Shown here piece by piece: positions 18,535 through 29,425 of a stretch of DNA of 64,000 bases. The position numbers and the translations under genes were made by a program. The first letter of the stretch is position 1. The number at the start of each line of letters is the position of its first letter. The DNA comes from Pleodorina starrii (Eukaryota; Chlorophyta; Chlorophyceae; Chlamydomonadales; Volvocaceae), in contig BRXU01000002.1 of NCBI GenBank assembly GCA_030267565.1, positions 5,455,501 through 5,519,500 of the forward strand, read 5' to 3'. The notes below the pieces were generated by a model. The model was not told the DNA's origin. It ran no database searches and saw nothing but the letters and a program-made list of their open reading frames with translations.

Positions 18535-21500
18535 ATGGACCCTGTGCCGGGCGGCCAGGACGACGAGGCGTTAAGCGATTTCGCAGACGACGACTCATTA
18601 CTGGCCGGTTCGGACTCGTGTTCTGAGGCCAGTGAGGCATCACAGGCCTCCAGTCTCTTGGACTCCGATGACGTAGAGGCCGAGGAGGCAGACGGCAGCG
18701 ATGAGGAGGACACCGGGACCACGGGCGAGGGTAAGAGTAGGCCGCATACGTCGTGACGCCCCAACTGTCTCAAACTCACAAGTTATGTGACTTCAGATCA
18801 AGGCACCGGGGCAATTGGTCGCAACGCCGCGGCGAGGGCGAGAGGCCAAGCAGTCGCCGCGGCGGGGGTGGCGACTTGGGAGCGCGTTGCTGGTGCCGCA
18901 GCGGACAGCCACTGTGTCGCACCCACCATCGCTGGAGGCGGCTGTGCCGTGGACCTGCAGCGGACACAGCCGCTACACTGTTACTGCCCGGAACGGGCGG
19001 CCCAACCGACGGCCGGGGGGCAGGCTGGAGCAGCAGCGACAGCAGTGACAGCAGCAGCAGCGACGGCGGCCGTTTTCCTGCACACAGCGCAGTCCCCGAC
19101 TGTGGCAGTAGGCAAATCGGTTTTCAACTTCAAAGGCAGCGGCCGGCGTGGGGTGGTCAAGTTGTTCGAGAAGCGGGACGGCAAGGAGACGGCAGTACTG
19201 TCGTACACCGGTGGCCGTTATGCGACGAGGAGCGTTCGAACATGCGACCTGCTGGTCTGCCCCCTGGGTGGCGCCCTGTCGCTCCAGCGCCCGCCGCTGC
19301 TCGGTTTGCAGCTGCCACAGCAGGCCGTCGTCATTGTCGGCGGCCAGCACACCGGCCGAGTGGGCGTCACCAGCAGCGACGTCGGCGAGCAAAAGGTCAA
19401 GGTGAGCCTGATCGACAGCCAGACCGGCGAGCTCGACAGCCGGCCCGTGATGACATACTACAAGTACCTCCACGCCTTAAGCAGCGCGGAGCTCGCGGCG
19501 CGCTGCGTCTCTACGGCGCAGCGAGACGTGCTGGCGGCGTACGCTCGCCCCGACAGCGCCGACGCCGCCAAGCGCGCCGGCCCGCTGGACGAGCCGGCGT
19601 CGCTGGGCTCGGGCGACGCCATACCGCAGGACCTGGGCGCCCTCGCGCCTACGGACGCCGCCGTCCCCGTCACGCCTGTCAGCCAGGCTGAGCCGGTGGG
19701 CGAGCTGGAGCACTACGAGGTGCCCCGGGCTCACCTCGCGGGTTTCTTGTTGCGCAAGCAGCTGCAGCAGAACGTGGACTACAACTTTCACGGGCACCAT
19801 GGCCGCGGGCCGACACGGGAGGCCTATCAGCGCATGGCCGGCGACTACCAGTACCCGCCGCCCAAAGCCGGCAGCAAGCGACTCGACAGCTGTGTCCTGG
19901 CGTGCCGCTGCGGCCCTGTTCGGCGCGAGGGCGCGGCTGCGCGGGCCACACCGGCGGCTGGCTGCCCGCACAAGCTACTGATGTACGTGCCCGCCCGCCG
20001 GCCCGACGTGGTCGTCGTGCAGGAGCGGGCCCGACACCGGGGTCACACGCCGTCACCGGAGGACCGTTGGCTGCGCCTGGTGCCCGAGGTGGTGGAGGCG
20101 ATCAAGGAAGCCACCATCAGGTGGGGTGGGGTGGGGTGCGGTGCGGTGGGGTGGGGTGGGGTGCGGTGCGGTGCGGTGCGGTGCGGTGCGGTGCGGTGCG
20201 GTGCGGTGCGGTGCGGTGCGGTGGGGTGGGGTGGGGTGGGGTGGGGTGGGGTGGGGTGGGGTGGGGTGGGGTGGGGTGGGGTGCGGTGGGGTGGGGTGGG
20301 GTGGGGTGGGGTGGGGTGGGGTGGGGTGGGGTGGGGTGGGGTGGGGTGGGGTGGGGTGCGGTGTGGTGGGGGCGGCCTCCACGGGGTACGGTACGATGCG
20401 GGGCTGGCTCTTAAATACATTTGCACCCCCCGAGGTCACATCACCTTTAGTAGATGCGCTTGAACTAGACGTCACGCGTGCGTCTTGACTTCTAGATGGA
20501 GCTGGCGAGTTGAAGGCGGAGGCTCGCGAAGGCGAAGGCTCACTGCTGGCTTCTCTGCTGGCCAAAACGTGAGTGTCACTCGCGTCCGTTGCTACCGTAT
20601 CCTTGCCCCCTCCTCCCCCGCCCCCGTAGGCACGGCCACTCCGCCAGCCATGTCCTGCAGCGGCTGCACGTCATGATTCCGCAGCTCGCCGCGCCGTACA
20701 TCCGGGCCGGTTGCGTCACCCTCGAGGCGCTGCAGACTTCCCGACGCTTCAACCCCATTGCCGCCGACGTGGACGCCGTTCGGAAGCGGCACTCGCGTGC
20801 GTTGAGCAGCGGCAAGGACGACGCGGTCACCACCGGGTACCTCATCGCCGCTGCCTGCGATCGCGGTCTCGTCAAGGTCGTGCTGCACTACCAGAACACC
20901 GCCGAAGCAGAGGCCCAGCCGGCGGAGGCGGAGGCGGCGGCGGCGACGCGATCAGTCCCCGTGGAGGGGCTTGGGCCCACCGCCGCCCTGGCGGAGGCGG
21001 AGGCGACGGAGGCGCGGCCCGGGGTGTCGGCGGCGGCGGTGGGCCAGGGAGGACAGCCGGGCGAGTCGCTCGCGTCGGCAGCGCCCGAGCAGCCTCTCGG
21101 TACTGTGGCAGTCCTCAGCGCCATTTGTCGAAACGCGACTCGGGACGCGCAAGCACGAGCATGTGCCCGCAGGGAAGCACTCGCGCCCGCACCCGCACTT
21201 GCACCCGCACTTGCACCCGCACCTGAGGCACAGGACTCGATGATGCAGCGGGCAGCTGGAGGCACGCAGCAAGGCGACTTGAGCGCCCGGGAGGATGTCC
21301 CGTCCGTGCCCTGCATCGTCGCCCAGCCCGGGGTCGCTCCAGCCGTGTCCGCTGCGCAGCCGCAGCTGGACCCGCAGCCGCCCATTGGCACGCTGTCCGC
21401 CTCCGCCGGCGGCGCCGTCGCCGCCGGCGGCAGTGGCGGCCCTGGCGAGAGCCTGGTGCTCGCGCATCAGCTCCAGTCACATCTGCGGCTGTGGCAGCAG

Positions 21501-24500
21501 CGGACGAAGCTGCTCGCGAGTCTCACAAGCGGTGCGCATGGCGCGCCGGCGCTCGACCGCGGCGCCTTACATCTCGGGTCGCTGGCGACGTCGCAGGCGC
21601 CCAATCCCGCCGCCGCACAGCCCGGGGCACCCCCAGCTGAGGCCGCCCCGCCGCCGCAGCTGGAACCGCAGCCACCCATGGGTCCGCTGTCGGCCTCCGC
21701 CGGCGTCGTCGTCGTCGCCGGCGGCCCTGGCGCGAACCTGGCGCTGGCGCAGCTGCTTCAGCTTAAGCTGCGGCTGTGGCAGCAGGGGGCGCAGCTGCTT
21801 GCGGGTCACGCGAGCGGTGCGCACGGCGCGCCCGCGCTCGGCGGCGGCGCCGTCCCTGCCGGGCTGCCTCTGGCTTTCGTGCTGGCGCCTGGCCCCGCCG
21901 CCCAGCCCTGCGCCTCGGCCATTGGCGTCACCGCGCGCCCGGCTGCTGCGCCGACGGCCGCCGCCGCTGTCGCCCCGACGGCATCCGCCGCCGCCGTCGC
22001 CGGCGGTGGTGGCGAGGACGTTGGCGGCAGCGTCGCTGGCGTGGCTTGCGGCGCCCTCAACTCGAACCCGTCACACGCACTGTCACACGCACCGCCACAC
22101 GAGCATCCTTCCCGGGCCGCGCTGGCGGCACAGATAAGGCAGTTCATGGAGGAGCAACGTGTTCAAATGCAGCAATTGCTCGTGCGGGCGGCTCAGTTGC
22201 TGCAGCCACGATACCCGCACTTGCTGAAGCAGCAACCTTCCGCGCAACCCGGGCAGGCGCCCGGAGGACCGCAGAATCCCGGTGCACCCATCGGACCACC
22301 GCTTGGCCCGGCGGCTGCCGCCGCACCTGCCGGCACCGCCCCGTCAGCCCGGCATCCCCCGGGAGAGGGCGGCGGCAGCGCGGCTGGACCCCGTGTGCAG
22401 CAGCGGTACCGGCTCACGCTCACCACGCCGTGGATGGAGCGCGTGCTGAGACTGTACGGTAACAAGGTGGTGTTGCTGGATGCCTCGCACGGCCTCGACA
22501 TCTACAACTATCCGCTGGTGTTCCTCCTGGTGGTCGATCACCAGGGCTGCGGCATCCCCGTCGCCTTCGGCGTCCTCAGCCAGCCCGAAAGCAGGGAGGA
22601 GGTGGTGAGCTTCCTGCGGGCCGTGGAGGAGGCGACGGGGGTCAAGTTGGAGCGCTTCCTGGTCGACCGGGCCAGCGGCGAGGCTGCGGAGGCGCTGGAG
22701 GGCCTGCAGCGGGTGGTGGTCTATTGGTGCGTCTCCCGCATGCAGCAGGTGAAGACCGCGGGCTCGGCTCGGCTCGGCTCTTGCAGTCTTGCTGCCGCGA
22801 TCGCGCACTCGGGGGGTTCAATGGCACCAAGTATAGGTGTGGGTGTGTTTTATGCTGCTGCGCAGGTGGTAGAGGACAAGATGCGCGAGCTGAGCATTCC
22901 GATGGAGGAGCGCGACCGCATCCTGCGCTCGCTGGACCCCCTCATCTACGCCGGCGACAAGGCGGCATTCGACCGGGAGGAGACGGCCTTCCTGGAGCGG
23001 CTCGCGGCAACACAGCCGGCTTTCGTCGAGGTCTACAAGCAGGACTGGCAGCCCCACGCGGAGAGGTGAGTTCTGCGACGACCTCCGCGGGCTCCCCGAG
23101 GTTTTTTTTGAGGTCGCATGGCCATGGCCACCGTATATTGCCGGTCGGGCTGCTGGTAGGTACCGTAACACAACGAATGTGGCTGCAGGTGGGCCGTGTA
23201 CGCGCGGCCGTTTGACGTCACGACCACCACCACCCACCACATCGGGCGCTTCTTCCAGCTCCTGGAGTTCACGCTCCTGAAGCGGCGCGCCTTCCTGCCC
23301 CTGGCGACGCTACTCCGGCAACTCCTAACCCGGGTAAGGACAGCCGCCTGCGTAACGTTTCTTTCTTTCTTTCTTATACGGTAATGCGCGTCCCGGCATC
23401 GAAGCATCAGGCTGTCGCGTTGATCGCGTCCGCAGGTCGTGCCGTACTTCATCCGGCAAGTGGCGCTGCGCGAGCGCGGCTACGCCGCCAGCCGACAGGA
23501 CGGCGCGTCGGCGGCGCGTCGGCGGCCCCGGCCGCAGCGCCTGGCTGGCGATGCCGAGGAGCGCCTGGCAGTCATTGACGCGGGCCAGGGGACGGTCGTG
23601 GTGCGCAGCGCGCGGCGAGACGACAGCAGCCACCTTGTCTGCCTTACGGACGGCACCTGCACCTGCCGAGACGCTGCGGTGGGCCTGGTGTGTGTGCACC
23701 TGGAGGCGGTGGCCAAGGAGATGGGCGGCGGGGCAGAGGGCGCCCGGCGTCGGGCCCTGGAGGGCGGCATTTGCCTGGCTTCGGGGGGCGGGGGCGCTAT
23801 GCTGGTGAGCAGGTCCGACGCCGAGGCGGTGTACCGCAGCCTGACCACCCGGCCGTCAACGCGCGCTGCAGCGCTGCAGCTGATGGGTCCGTCGCGGCGC
23901 CGGCCGCTGCGCGGCAGTCGCCAGAAGGCGGTGGTCTCTTCCTCCGCGGGGCGCGCGCTGAGCTGCTCCTGCAACCTGTTTGGGTGCCACGGCTTGTGCG
24001 CGCACGTGGTTTCGGAGCTGCTGCACAGCAACAGCGCCGAGGCGGCTGGCGGCGGCGGCAGCAGCAGCAGCAGCCCCGGGGGTGGCCTGCAGTTTTCGGT
24101 GGAGGATGCGGACAGGGTGGCGGCCGGCTTTCCCGGTGCGGTGGCGTTTGACCGGCCCATCGCCCGGGTCTACCCGGAAGTGGCGGACAGGCCGGAGGCG
24201 GCCGCGCTGGGGGAGCTTCTGGCTGTGGGGCGAGCCGAGGCGTCGGGGCTGCGTGGGCTTCTAGCGGGCCCGTCGCGGCGCAGGGGGGCAACCGCCGCGC
24301 GCGAGGAGGCCGCGGTGCCGCCGACTGCGCCAGGAGTCCCGCGGCAGTCGGGCAACGCAGCCAGCCTGGTGCTGGCGCCGCGGAGGGGGGCGGCGGGCGG
24401 CGAGGACGAGCTGCCGCCGGTGGAGTCGGTCATGGAGCTGTTCGCCGCGGCCGCGACCAGTGCAGAGCACCTGACTCGCGGCCTGCTTCTCGTCACGCCC

Positions 24501-24710
24501 GGGGAGCGACCCCCAGCGCCCACGGACCGCAAGGCGCGGCGCGCTGGTGGCAAGCGCGGGCGCGGTCGCGGCGGCTCGGACAGCGAGGCGAGTTGCGGCG
24601 AGGACGCGGCTGGTGGTGGTGGCGTCGGGCCGGCGGCGCCGCTGGTCGGGGCTAAGAAGCCAACCAAGCAACGCAAGAAGGCCGGCCTGCGCGAGGCCGA
24701 GGGGGGTTGA
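18535..24710 (+). CDS. Mutator-like (MULE) transposase-type protein with two SWIM zinc fingers, six exons
   Basis: Exons 18535-18730, 18797-20120, 20630-22748, 22866-23065, 23189-23333 and 23436-24710 give one 1,752-residue frame. All junctions are GT-AG and phases agree (1, 2, 0, 2, 0). The first exon is acidic. Exon 3 has a twice-repeated block of about 90 residues (PQPPIG.LSASAG...LRLWQQ...SGAHGAPAL). The MULE core follows: D1124 (LLDASHG), D1186 (FLVDRAS) and the VYWCVSRMQQ element that replaces the family's C..H block. Then come a TTTTTHHIGRFFQLLEF segment and two CxC-x8-CxH SWIM fingers (C1403/C1405/C1414/H1416 and C1505/C1507/C1516/H1518). The C-terminus is basic and nuclear-like (RKARRAGGKRGRGRGG). 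The residue aligned with the third catalytic acid appears to be G1299, not Glu. With no terminal repeats seen, this may be a domesticated or inactive copy rather than a mobile one. Confidence 0.85.
20121..20373 (+). repeat. GTGGG/GTGCG pentanucleotide array inside intron 2 of the MULE gene
   Basis: About 50 tandem 5-bp units, GTGGG with interspersed blocks of GTGCG, starting at the first base of the intron so that the repeat itself supplies the GT donor (CATCAG/GTGGGG). The plus (coding) strand is extremely G-rich. Confidence 0.9.
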
Positions 24711-27580
24711 GGGTTGGAGTGCGGGATAGGGCACAGAGGATATAGGGGGAATGGGGGGCGTTCCTGGGAAAGGGATTCCGCGAGGGCTTAGGGCAGAGTA
24801 CTTAGGGCCGAGGGAAAGCACGAGGGAGTCGAGGGACTGTCGGTATTTTTTTGAGCGGAGGCGTGTGCATGTGGGTGTGGTGGTGGCGGCAATGTGTACA
24901 TAGGACAGGACAGCCATGAGGATGGTGGAGTGCTGTTAACTCGGATGAGCGTCGATGGGGGGGGCACACAGCTGTTGTTGGGGACCGATGGACGCTGCGA
25001 GGTGTGGAGGAAGGGACGTGGGGACAACCAACCAACTGAGCGTTCGGCGCATCACATCGGGACATCGTTGCAATAAGGATCAGGCTTACGGCTGGTTGTG
25101 CATCGCGGCAGAATGCACACGGACCAACCAGCGTGGACGGGGGGAATTGAAAACTGGTTTGATGCCGGGTTCCGAAGTTCGGAACTTCGGGTAGGGTGTG
25201 ACGTGCAACGACCATGGGTCCGCACCGAAAGGCCTACCCCATGGTATTTTGGCGTCTATTGGGGTGGTCACAGTTGAATAAAAATGGAGCCCTGATCTGA
25301 TCTTCCTCCTTGCTCTCCTGGGCGCACCCTCAGTACCGTATCCTGATTGTCCGCGAGTTCGCCCCCCCCCGACATCCCCCGATCTCTGCATACATTCAAG
25401 GTCTCTGCATGGGTACGCGCCGGTGGAACTCGGCCCGCTCCCTGAAGGCCCACCAACACCGACGATTGGGCGACTCGCCACGTCGCCAGTGGGGAGGCTT
25501 GCGATCCAGCCTTCTATGCTTCCCGAGTGCGATACAATTTGCAACGACTGAAGCACGTGCACGTGCGATATGTCGAAGGATTACCACGTGGACCTGCGTG
25601 GACCCTGGTGGCGCCAGCTGCAGTGGCCAGCCCGCCTCGCATAATGAACCTACAAACACATTGGCCCAAGCTCACCGGAGCTCACAATCCAAAGCGTCGA
25701 ATCGAACGCAGCTACGTGAGAACCTACAGCCGCCCAACAACACGTGTATAGGTCAACCCAAGCAAAACGACAGCCGAAGGATGCCAAAGCCGGCCAAGCC
25801 CAGCCCGGCCAGCCTGCCTCCGGGCCCAGTTCTGGTACCAGCGCCGCCTCCCGGACGCCGTCTCCAATCCCTCCTCTGCGGCGTCTTCTTTATTACCTCC
25901 CATACGAAGATACGATGCGGTATCCACTTCAGCGACTGTCCATAGTTGCTGCAACAGGGGACTGCCAAACACCTGCCAGTAAACGAGCCCCGCTGAGGGG
26001 GGGGGGCCTCAGAGCCTTGCTGCCAGTGCTGCCAAACACTTATTTATTACCCCTGTTCAGCACGCAACGAAACCAGAAATCGCGAGGACTGCGGTTCGTC
26101 ATTATTGCACCCGCAGGAATCGGCGGACTCGCGCGCCTTTTCCCGCCGCAGCACAGTCCAAAAGGCAGGCCATCCGAGCCACATCCCTCCCCCCGCCCCT
26201 CTTCCCTAGGGAGCAGCCCAGAAGCGACAGTTGTAACAAACCTTCTCGGCGCGATGCGACCCGCGTCAAGCCCCGCGTCCTTGCGAATAATGGCACCATT
26301 TCCAGTGGAGTGGAGCGAGCACACACGTATCCACAATTCCACATACATACGCACACGCTACCTGCGCACCATTTCCTGCAGACAACGCCGGATGCCATTC
26401 CCAGGCATGTACGGCACCAAAAAAAGACAACAGAATGCCCCTCCGGCACATGTCACCCGTGGCCATGACGGGCGCCCCACCGCCGTCAGGTGTGCACCCG
26501 GTGGCAGGGGCTCACAGCCCACCGACAGCAGCAGCCCGTCTAGAGTCCACCGCAGTGCGCCGCAATGCTGCCAACTGCAGTGTGTGCTTCTTTAGAAGCT
26601 TGTTGTCCCTGCAACCACTGACTGCCCTACTCTTGAGACAGGGGAAAACACCCGCAGCGGTGTTGTCGCAGCGGCTTCTGCAGCACCCGTCGCTCGCTCA
26701 CTCACTCACTCACTTCCCCCACTTACTCACAAGGACCGCATCTCCGCAGGGCTCCAACCCACCCGACCCCACTCGACCAAACCCCACCAAACCCGACCCG
26801 AAAAGTAACTCCTGGGGCCCTTCACGGCAGCCCTTCATCGCAGCCCATGCAGCCGCACCGGAGTACCAAGGGGTCAACCGAGCCACCTCCGATATCCCAC
26901 ATGCCGCCGCGGCAACTTCACGTGCGGTAACCCTGACGGCTGGTAAGCATACGCCAGCGCCCCGTCCGGCAAAAGGACATCGGCGCTGCTCGCGGCATCC
27001 CACACCGGTAGGGCCTGAGCCCCGTCGGACTCGCACCTGCCCCCGGGCACCGACCCGCGGGCCCTCGCCCCGTCCACCACCACGCCCCCACCCCCCACCC
27101 CGCCCCACGCCTCCAGCCCCGTGCCCACCAGGCTTCCGCACCGCTTCCACACCGCGCAGCCCACTGGCATCATCAGCGTCCGCCGCTTGCCCCAGGTTGC
27201 GCCTCGCCCCTCCCCCCATGGCTACGTGCGCGCCTCGCCGCCGCCATAAGGCAACACAAGCACCGACCCGCACACGCCCTGCCCTGCCCTGTCCCCTTGG
27301 CTGGCGCAGCGCTAGCTGAGGGGTCGGACATCACCACATACCGGCCCCAAAGCCCACAAGCCCGACCTCGACGCAATGCTCCGAAGTTCCTGTGTGATCA
27401 GGACATCACCGCCGCACGCTTCCGTCAGCCAGCCACACAACCGCGCGCCGAACACCCAAACACCGTCACGCACGACTGCCAGCATCGCGCCGTCCTGCCG
27501 CTACGGTACACGGAGCAAGCTGCCGCATTTGGCGACTGCTGCTGCCCCGATAAGTGCTGATGACCCATGGGCTGACAATG

Positions 27581-27625
27581 AATCAGCCCAAGACTGACCC
27601 ATGGGTCATCAGTCTTGGGCTGATT
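27581..27625. repeat. Perfect 17-bp inverted repeat (hairpin)
   Basis: Arms 27581-27597 and 27609-27625 are exact reverse complements (AATCAGCCCAAGACTGA), separated by 11 bases that themselves contain CCCATGGG. A partial copy of the loop (TGACCCATGGG) sits just upstream at 27560-27571. Confidence 0.85.
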
Positions 27626-27831
27626 CCTTGCCAGCCAGCCGCCCTGTCTCCAAACAGTAAGGTTGTTTCACCCTACGATTTTTCATGTGGCGGCCCAAGG
27701 GACTACAAGAAAGATGCCGTGCAGAGGGATATCACAAGCTGTCCCCCCCCCGCAAAAACTATACAGCGGCCGATCGAGGCGGCAATCCTCCCAAAGGCGT
27801 CAAAGCCAGACTCGTTGCCGAGACAGTACAG

Positions 27832-27866
27832 TACAGTACAGTACAGAACAGTAAAATACAGTACAG
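27832..27866. repeat. (ACAGT)n microsatellite
   Basis: Tandem ACAGT units with minor interruptions. Confidence 0.8.
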
Positions 27867-28400
27867 GTGCCGCCAGCAGCCACGCAGCAAACTGACCCTC
27901 CCGCCCGGCTCGCTGCAGCACGAAGTGGAAGCGCTGTAGCCCAGAGGTGCGTGTCCAGCAATGACACGCGTGACATCGCACGGGCCGAGCCAGCTCCTCC
28001 TCCCACCCCTGCTGCTGCTGGCGGCGCACCCACTCGGCACCGAAACCAAAACACAGAGCCCCCCGCTCCGGCCTCCGGGGCCCTTTCACTGCTGGGCCAA
28101 GCTATCCACAGAGCGCACCACAGCCCCCTCTGTCGCCCAACACCCAACGTCCTCGTCCTGTAAATTGCCAACCTGCCATTACGGTCCTCCCTGGGTAGGG
28201 CTCCAAAGTACACATATCTTTATTGCTGTGCCTTCCCGGCGACCGGGCGGCGCGACGACATCCAGCCGGCGCTCCAATTCCATTCCAGGCGGGGATTGCG
28301 TCCCTCCCTCGAGTCCGTCTTTATTGCGAATCACGGCATTTTACTTCCGTCCATACATCACATCGCCACACATCGGTGGGGCGGACATACTTCTGTTCAT

Positions 28401-28467
28401 ACATCACATCACATCACATCACATCACATCACATCACACGACACGACAAGACACGACACGACACAGC
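28401..28467. repeat. (CATCA)n then (CACGA)n microsatellite
   Basis: Seven or more CATCA units grade into CACGA/CAAGA units. Confidence 0.85.
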
Positions 28468-29056
28468 AGGTAGATACAGCCAAGCGCGAGTGGAACCACC
28501 CGGCCATCCAGCCAAACACCCAAGCGCGGCTCTTTGGCACGAAGCAAACAATACGGTAGTCGCAATATTGCCCTTGTCTAATCGCGTGGTGGCCGGCAAG
28601 TACTCATTGACCGGCGAATATGAATGCTGCGACTGCGCAGAACGACTTAGGGTCTACCCACAGGTCTACCGTATTGGGTGAGAATTGCGCCAAAGCCGGG
28701 ATGGGCGGCACCGGGTTGCATGCGGGCAAGGCACCCGTTTCACGTCCCAAGAAAGTCCCTCGCCTCCCCTCCCTCGCCCGAGAGTTGCTTTGCGTCTTGT
28801 GCACACGCCGTTCGCTGCTGTTAGACCCCCGCCTTGGCCTTACCGCGATTTAGGGCATTAGGCATTAGATTCCAGCTCAGCTACTCGGCCCTATCCCTCC
28901 CGAATGCCCGTCAAGCGTCATCGATCCCGCCGCGCCCTCCCGAGTCAGCGCCCCAGCGCCAGCACCCGCACCTAGACCAACAAGCAAGCAGTCAACGAGC
29001 TAGCCGAGCTGCGAGCCGCAACCAAGGTTCCCAAAAGCCCGGTCCAGCTTGCACCG

Positions 29057-29083
29057 CCACCCACCCACCCACCCACCCACCCA
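29057..29083. repeat. (CACC)n microsatellite
   Basis: Six or more tandem CACC units; the minus strand is G-quadruplex competent. Confidence 0.8.
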
Positions 29084-29425
29084 CATTTGAGGAATCCAGG
29101 CAGCCTGAGCGCAGCGCAACAGCCCAGCCCGATATACCCCGAAATGACCACCCTTGAAGGCTGCAACTAAACTACTCGCCACGCACCCTGAGTCGAGACA
29201 GGCCCCTCTCCTGCATCCTCTGCTGCACTCTCCTGATACACGTGAAGTGTTTACTTCACCTGGCCTTCAGATGCATTAAACGACACGACAACGCGCAAGC
29301 GCGGCCTCAAAACAGCCACACTGCGGCAAGGGCTTGGCTTTATCAAGAGCCTCGGCTAGAGAGGAGAGGAACACGCGAAGGGACCACAGCGCCCTGCCCA
29401 CCACCCTGCCCGCTCGCGCCCCGCC

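Larger units (their letters stand above)
24711..29425. other. Long intergenic region with repeats, no supported gene
   Basis: 4.7 kb between the MULE gene (+) and the 3' end of gene C (-). Several frames are open for 200-290 codons (for example 26435-27319), but their translations are Pro/Arg/Thr-biased with no domain, and I reject them. It contains a 9-bp-arm hairpin (25172-25190), a 17-bp perfect inverted repeat (27581-27625), an (ACAGT)n tract (27832-27866), a (CATCA)n/(CACGA)n tract (28401-28467) and a (CACC)n tract (29057-29083). Confidence 0.55.

Noticed and set aside
18753..19691. 312-codon alternative frame over MULE exon 2
   Set aside because: The frame ending at the 20120 donor joins exons 1 and 3 in phase and contains the conserved sequence; the alternative is a compositional shadow.
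20121..20373. Long open frames of Gly/Val/Trp/Cys and of Pro/His/Thr/Arg repeats on both strands
   Set aside because: They are translations of a 5-bp microsatellite that splice phases place inside an intron.
18535..24710. Calling the MULE gene a complete mobile transposon
   Set aside because: No terminal inverted repeats or target duplications could be found on either side by eye, and the third catalytic acid seems missing.
26435..27319. 294-codon plus-strand open frame
   Set aside because: The translation is Pro/Thr/Arg-biased with runs such as NPPDPTRPNPTKPDP, has no domain or splice context, and reflects GC-rich composition.
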